A program made the translations under genes and the position numbers. This document shows positions 57,957 through 64,000 of a DNA stretch of 64,000 nt, one piece after another. Positions within the stretch are counted from its first letter, which is position 1; every line of letters begins with the position of its first letter. Below the pieces are notes generated by a model. That model was not told the origin of the DNA. It made no database searches and saw nothing but the letters and a program-made list of their open reading frames with translations. This DNA is from Chalara sp. BL73 (Eukaryota > Ascomycota > Leotiomycetes > Helotiales), in contig CAKJVC010000006.1 of the NCBI GenBank assembly GCA_918026815.1, forward strand, positions 372,001 to 436,000, in the 5' to 3' direction.

Positions 57957-58536
57957 GCTTAAAGCGCTAGAGATAATGAAGGCTTATTGCTTGAAGGGAT
58001 ATTAGATTGAGATATGGAGGTATTACAGGGAAGAGGAAGGCTTACTTACCTAATACAACGTTGAGTTGTCTCATTAATATTGTGAAGCATCAACTCTAAT
58101 TTTTATTCTTTTGTTTTTTGGGCAAGATTTCACCAGAGTCATCTTTACTCAATCTCTTTCATCTCATTCCTCGACTATCGTGGGCCATCGTGGGTTGCGG
58201 GCTAGTTATTGTATAACCTGTGGTCCCTGAGTTCTTGTGCTTGAAGAACTGAATCACTTGCTGCAAGTATAACTTGATCATTGAATCCGCAGTTGGGTTA
58301 TCGGGCTATTATCCGAGTCTTGGAAACAGTGATATTAGCAAGCATTATTGGGCAAAGCTGGTGTTTCTGGCGAATACGATATGTAAGGCTGTTGGTAAGG
58401 CTCCGGTTTCCCATAAATGTCTTACGCAATTCAAACATATAACTGCAATGCAGAATCATAAGAATATAGAAGGCGGATATAAGTACGCATATGATAAAAA
58501 AGACTGTTTGATATTATTCCAACTTGTCGTTCAGTG
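57957..58536. other. Convergent intergenic region
   Basis: Between the SDR gene and the minus-strand membrane protein. No gene recognised. Confidence 0.4.
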
Positions 58537-60239
58537 TTAAACATGGGGACAGCATTCGGTCCAAACGTGCATAGTATATGAGTCTGGTGGCAGCTCAAAT
58601 ATACTACGGAGCATCGCTACCAGCAAGACCAACTTAGCAAAGAAGTACAATAAACCCGCGACCGCCTGAATAACCACGATCATCCTATTGTACGACTTGC
58701 GCCATAACATACCTAGGCTTCCGATTGCCTTCGATGATGCGATGCATACATAGACAGCTATTAGGCTCAGAATCGAGGCCATCGATGCGCTCTTCCATAG
58801 CAATTCGTCTGCGTGCCTGGGAAGATTAATGACCATGATGCGATGTACAGACAGCCTAATAAGACGTTGGCGAAACTGAGGACAGCGCATTGTGAGATAC
58901 TATAACCGGCTAAACTTTCTGAGCCAAGAGTTTTGACCAAACGATAAATAGGATGGTTCACACTCCCGTCAGGTTCATGAGATGGATGTTTGTCCAAAAC
59001 TTGTAGTGCGTCCTCCGGAATATCGTCATCGAAGCGGATCAACTCGATAATTGCTTCGCTCGACTTCGGCTTTCCCATAGAAATAGCATATATCAAGCTT
59101 GATAAAATGCATAATGTACAGACGGTAAGGTCCAATGGTGTGATGGGAAGTCCTGCCACCACACGAAACGTCAATCCCAGGCAGAGAAATACCACCTGCA
59201 CAAAGAACACATAAAAAGCCAGCTTATTGGGCTTCATTCTGTTAAGAATGCCACTCTCGTCGACAGGACAATCGTGTGGAATATAGCCCAGTTGCATAAG
59301 TGACATTACCTCTTTCATGCTCAAGGTTCGCAATACACTATCACCGCTATTTCGCGTTCGGTTATCGCGGCCCCATGCATAATCTACTAGTTTCAGCAAA
59401 AAGAAAGTAGGTTGCGAGGGCTTGCTGTATCGCATCGTGAAACCTCCTGCATGGGCGAAGGATATATGTGTGATAGTCCAGTTGTGTTGACGAAACGAAA
59501 GCTGGCGACAAAGATTCTGATGCGTTGCCCACGCATGAAATGCATCTTTTGTGGCGATTGCGAATATAGACTCGGGTGCAGCCAGAGCAAAGAAACTGCA
59601 CGGGAGAATGGACATAGCCACCTTTAAAAACCTATGGATCGGCTGTGATTTGCTACTGTCTCTCCGTGTAGGAACGATGAGAGGAATTGTCGAAACGATA
59701 CAGAACACAGCCGTGGCCACAATGTTATTACTGAATCCTCGCACATACATCGGCAAGAGGAACCTGATGATTTCTATATATGGCGAGGGCACTCTCGTAA
59801 GGTCTCGTGCACGGAGAGGAGGTTCAGGTAACGGTGTGGCGAGAAAAACACTGCACGACTCAGAGATGACTCCTCTCGTCTGATCCTCAAGACATGCCTC
59901 ACGATAGTCTTTCCGGGCGGTCCACTGTGCCAATTTAATCATGGGTGCTCCGTAGAAGACCGCGACGTAGAGCGCAGCAGCGGCCGTAAACAGGCCAAGC
60001 CATGTTGCCAATCCAGTGCTGGTAATTGCTTTCAGAGGCTGCCTGTGCCAGATTGGCACCTGTCTTGTGTGCACGACGGGAGGATTTTGCGGGGAGTTGC
60101 TAGTGTTTGCAGGGGACTGAACAAGGCTCTGCAACGGAATTGGAGGCTGGGAAGGAGTAGACTGTGATGTCGGCATTCTCCTGACTACTGGTGAACAAGA
60201 AAGCAGATATGACTTTCTGTCTTGGCATAGACTCAACAA
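58537..60239 (-). pseudogene. Multipass membrane protein of fungal-specific family, one frameshift
   Basis: The upstream frame starts at 60239 (or at Met 60176, MPTSQSTPSQ) and encodes a Pro/Ser-rich N-terminus followed by at least six hydrophobic segments (LFTAAAALYVAVFYGA, AVFCIVSTIPLIVP, FYVFFVQVVFLCLGL, LTVCTLCILSSLIYAIS and others), ending in GCLYIASWSLIFPG. From about 58820 the natural continuation is in another frame: RHADELLWKSASMASILSLIAVYVCIASS, then YFFAKLVLLVAMLRSIFELPPDSY to the stop at 58537. The join is repaired by one extra C in the CCC at 58821-58819. This resembles fungal proteins with a conserved AW-x-FP-x-E-x-LW-R-type motif of unknown function. Real break or sequencing error is undecided. 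Confidence 0.6.
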
Positions 60240-62158
60240 CCACAGGGAACAGCTTATTCTTTCAGCGCACGTTTAAAATTTGCAGGGCATAGATTCGCTT
60301 TCCATGCTTTTCATAGGCATCCAGCTAACTGCGCCTCATTGCCCATGCGTTGTCAGTTGTGGCTTGTCCCCCGCGACTTTCTTGGAATATACAGCCTTGT
60401 CAAGCAGACCGAGCTTTACTAGTCTACCCTGAGTATAACATGATGTTGATTCGATACCCAGCTCAGTGATCGGGCGTCACATGAACTACTTGATAATCTC
60501 GAAAATTGTATTATTACGTGCCCTACAACGCTGTATTACCCAATCTGCCCCAACACATGGCCACACTGCGGCTATTGTGTGAAGGCGACAAGGCACATAA
60601 ACTTTAGATTCGGTTTTTCGTCATGGCGCACATGTAAAGATATATGCTCAACTAGACGTTACCAGTACGGAAGTCCTCCAATATATGTACCTACACAACC
60701 TGAAAGTGAGAGCTAGTGCCCAATCTTGGATAGGTCTATGAGTATGCTTACTGGAACCACATCGCCTTCCTGAAGCAAGAGATGAAAAATTGTAATAAGA
60801 AATTCGGTTTTTCATATCCTATATCTAGTATGTTTCTTGATTCTTGTTTTCGTTCGGTGTACTAGCCTTCTGCGGCTGCTGCCGTGGAAATCGCCGTTTC
60901 CCTCCCTACCCCAAAAAATACTATGAGGAACCTCAAGAATGAAATACCCCAGCAGCGACTTTGCGTAATCCTGGTTGAGGGGGGGTTTTTTTTAAAAAAA
61001 AAATCAAAAAAAAATCACGAGGTCCTCGAATTCGCCGTAGCAGCCGCCAGTAATGAAGCTAGAACATTTAATAACCTTACCAGCGATCAGAGAACCCACT
61101 AATTGATTGTAATCTTCAGCACCAGGCTGGTACACCGACCGTTGGGCAGCAAGTTTTCAGAGATATTATTTTTCTTCCAAAGCTTCAATCCTGCGTATTT
61201 GAGTTGGTATTCGATTCTCTTCACTTAAGTTAGAGCGCCATTATGTTTCTCTTCAGCTTTCAGTCATTGCAACCGTCATTTTATTTGTCTCCGTGTATGA
61301 GTATCTAAATCTACTTCTCCGAGAGCGTACTAGGTACCTTACTTCATCGTCATTTCCTTGATACATGGAGTAGAGAGCGCCAAGCCTTGAAAGTTGTCAC
61401 AAGATATCGTTACTTGACAAGGAAAGATGGGTCTAAAAGAGCAATAACAAGCGCCTGTTATGTGGGCAAAATTGTTAAATTGCCATTTTATGATTCTTGA
61501 GATATCTCCAATTACTTCCTCCAAATACAGCTTTTATGAAACCGCTCATCGTCACTATCCTCACCCACAGCACACTGATTCTAAGCCTAGCCCAACTCTA
61601 CAATACGGAAACCTGATAGATTGGGATGATTCTTTTGTATGAGATTCAGAAACTATTACTTTCAGAGACCATCAAAGCAGTTGGTACAGCCATATGAGCA
61701 CTATGTGTGAAAATAATCAACTCATATGCGGTCAATATTAAGTTAGGTATCACTTCGGCCAAAGACCCCTGCTCGGGATCGGATAGCGTTCCCGAGCCCT
61801 GTCGCCTCTCCCTCTACTCCAACATCTTTATATGTATTGTTTCCTATCATATTTATAGAAATATTGAAACTGGCATAAGCCTCTGTTATTCTCCACCGTT
61901 TTCTAACTCAAAATATGCTGAAACTCGTATAATCTTTACATCACAAGTGTGGATTAATGATGCGGCTTATCAATCAATCACATGAGATTGAAGGAAGAGC
62001 CTCGCTTAGTGATGAAAGCGGGTACAGCCAAACTTTATGCATTCCAGCCCCTTCCCGGCGTCCGACTTCACTTCCCAACCATCATCAGGCTCAACTGCCA
62101 ATTCCCATCTATCGCCCTTGCAGCGACTGATCTATCTTATACATGTATTGCGTGCACG
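60240..62158. other. Intergenic region
   Basis: Spacer with only short ORFs. A G9/T8/A9 homopolymer tract lies at 60980-61016, a difficult place for base calling. The 5' leader of the ceramidase gene lies at its right end. Confidence 0.45.
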
Positions 62159-63440
62159 ATGCCGTTTTCCCTGCCGTCCATTCCATACCCGCCTGCCGGT
62201 CCCGGATACTGGGGCTCGGTGACTTCGACGATCAACTGGTGTGAGGAGGTATGTGCACATCGCCGGACGGGGGAATCGAGGTTAATAGAGGTGCAGGATT
62301 ACTACGCCACTAGTTATTGTGCAGAGATTGTGAACGCTTTCACGAACTCGACCTTTGTGTGTAAGTATGACCTAGGTTCCGAGTGAAATCTCTGGAGAGG
62401 CGACACCTATGCCCTAAGAATTTAATATCACGGGTATTATGAAAGAATATATCTACGGACGATTATCCGCTCGTGGGTTAGAGACTAATACTGACATTGG
62501 TAAAATTTCTACAGACCTTGCATATAAGGGAATTTCAAGCTGCATTCGTCAAAAGCACGCTACCATCTTTCTCGTTGCCTTCCTCAGCTATCTAATAATC
62601 GGATTTGGGAGTATTTTTTTCCACTCTAGCCTCAAATGTACATTCTCTCATTCCCAACATTTGCTCCCTGCCCTCTAACAACTCTTAGATTCAATGCAGC
62701 TCCTAGACGAACTCTCCATGATTTACACTACATGTATCATGTTTTATGCACTATTCTCTCACAGACAGTCGCGACAACGCTCTCTGTTGATCTTCCTTTG
62801 CATATCAGGTGTTGCTATCTTCATCACTGCGTACTATCATTATCTCCAAGATCCGGCTTTCCATCAAAATGCCTTTGCTTTGCTGACCATCATCCTGGTG
62901 TTGAGGAGTATGTATATCATGGAAAATCTGCTTAGACCATCTCGTCAGTCTGGCTATAGTCCACAGAGAGGAGAAGCAAGTACTTATGAAGAGAAGGAGA
63001 AAGCCAGGAAGGCAGCTCGTGACACTGAGATCCTCAACACCATGTGGCAGATGATAGGCTGTGGTCTTGGCGCAGTGGCTTGCGGTTTTCTCATCTGGAG
63101 TCTGGATAATATCTATTGTGGGGTTCTGCGACGCTGGCGGCGAGAAATTGGTTTGCCGTGGGGTATTTTGTTGGAAGGACATGGATGGTGGTAAGTCGAG
63201 TGCCGCACCGTTTTTTTTTGTTAAGCTGGTTAACCATATTGTAGGCATATTATGACCGGGATTGCTGCGTACTATAATTTGACCTGGGCGATATGGCTCA
63301 GCTATTGTCGCGATGGCAAGCAGGACGAAGTTCAATTGGTGTGGCCGAGTCTTTTTACTGCTGTCCCGGATCTCGTAAAGAAAAACAATGTAAAGTCCTC
63401 GCGTGACACTGACAGCAGCATCTCGAAGAAGGGCATTTGA
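62159..63440 (+). CDS. YDC1: Alkaline ceramidase (Ydc1/Ypc1-type)
   Basis: Five exons (62159-62248, 62297-62360, 62515-62637, 62689-63190, 63245-63440) give 324 residues, all phase-consistent. The protein starts MPFSLPSIPYPPAGPGYWGS and carries the family signatures: GYWGSVTSTINWCEEDYY, GFGSIFFHSSLKYSMQLLDELSMIYTTC (Ser-x3-His and the conserved Asp) and the C-terminal HGWWHIMTG pair of zinc-ligand His formed across the last intron. Several hydrophobic helices fit a seven-pass ER or Golgi membrane enzyme. It hydrolyses (dihydro/phyto)ceramide to sphingoid base and fatty acid. Ydc1 and Ypc1 differ in substrate preference, which cannot be told from this sequence. Confidence 0.9.
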
Positions 63441-64000
63441 GATGCCAGGATTTTGGACTACCTGGATTTTATGTTATAGTCTCAAACCCCCTTTTGTAGA
63501 GAAACATATTGAAAGCTTCAAGAGTTTCCCATTTCCGACGATTGGCAATGATGTTTGTGGGATATTAGGAAGAGGGATATCTGAGAACCTGACTAAACTT
63601 AGTCAGGACCCATCTGGCTATGCATAGACCTCTTGAATCAATGGCGATGAGATCCAATTTCGATTCTGGTACTGAAGTCGAAAGCTTGTGTAATCCTAAC
63701 CCGATAGGATTAACTAAGTCTTTCCTAGTCCACGCCATTGCGAAAGTCCCTCAATTCGAAATTCATCTGTGGCATCGTCTGATGACAACTGTAGCAGTAG
63801 CTTATGAAGTGTGGACTTTTAGACTTCTGAGTCGAAGAGGAATTTGAGACTGCATACCTCATAAGTCGCTCTACTCTATTATCTTGACTCTGGCCAACAT
63901 TGTTAGTTCCCAAGCCAGTCCGTTAAATTTATCGCAGATAACGAGAATTGTAACCTCTAGCTTCTCCTGTAGCACGCGGCGGCGCTCATATACAATACCA
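63441..64000. other. Right-end flank
   Basis: No gene recognised. Short ORFs at 63403-63627 and 63620-63847 lack domain resemblance. The window ends in unassigned sequence. Confidence 0.4.

Noticed and set aside
1..64000. CRISPR arrays, bacterial operons, riboswitches
   Set aside because: The gene structure is eukaryotic and no regularly spaced direct repeats with unique spacers were seen.

Overview
The window is nuclear DNA of a filamentous ascomycete fungus. Coding regions are split by short GT-AG introns (about 48-65 bp, often with CTAAC/CTGAC-like branch sites). The gene families are typical of Pezizomycotina: HET-domain proteins, a UstYa-type DUF3328 protein, a PTH11-like rhodopsin-domain protein, an A-T-R-R NRPS-like reductase, fungal amidoligases, a GPI-anchored secreted protein and an RSC subunit. 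A leotiomycete-like host is only a guess.

Layout. 1-1545: 3' part of an MFS transporter with a frameshift. 2677-4537: decayed HET-like gene. 4728-5760: partial Hsp70/actin-like ATPase. 6711-7266: diverged tandem duplication. 7474-13790: very large, intron-rich secreted protein (SGNH esterase, FG-GAP repeats, Cys-rich modules, zincin-like HExxH domain). 14166-15369: transporter relic beside a small TIR/TSD transposon. 16170-16942: frameshifted SnoaL-like gene. 17506-19747: intact HET gene. 21452-23244: broken HET gene on the other strand. 23991-24296: zinc-finger fragment. 25244-26893: a possible short secreted peptide transcribed divergently from a UstYa-like (DUF3328) gene. 27494-28210: GNAT acetyltransferase. 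28617-29784: PTH11-like membrane protein. 31826-32554: broken zinc-type alcohol dehydrogenase/enoyl reductase, followed by an unknown ORF and a tRNA-like/SINE-like sequence. 36284-36986: GPI-anchored secreted protein. 38177-40030: amidoligase. 41219-45295: ATRR-type carboxylic acid reductase. 47264-49514: RSC chromatin-remodelling subunit Rsc7/Npl6. 53762-54931: second amidoligase. 55384-55950: hypothetical. 56884-57956: SDR. 58537-60239: multipass membrane protein with a frameshift. 62159-63440: alkaline ceramidase.

The left half (1 to about 36 kb) is accessory in character: HET genes, broken genes, repeats, long gene-poor AT-rich gaps and a candidate secondary-metabolite pair. The right half is mixed, with conserved housekeeping genes (Rsc7, ceramidase) next to metabolic genes (ATRR, amidoligases, SDR). 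At least four genes are interrupted by what looks like loss of one base from a run of four identical bases. This is either real decay or a base-calling artefact, and it must be settled before calling them pseudogenes. Exon boundaries are read by eye from splice consensus and reading-frame continuity.
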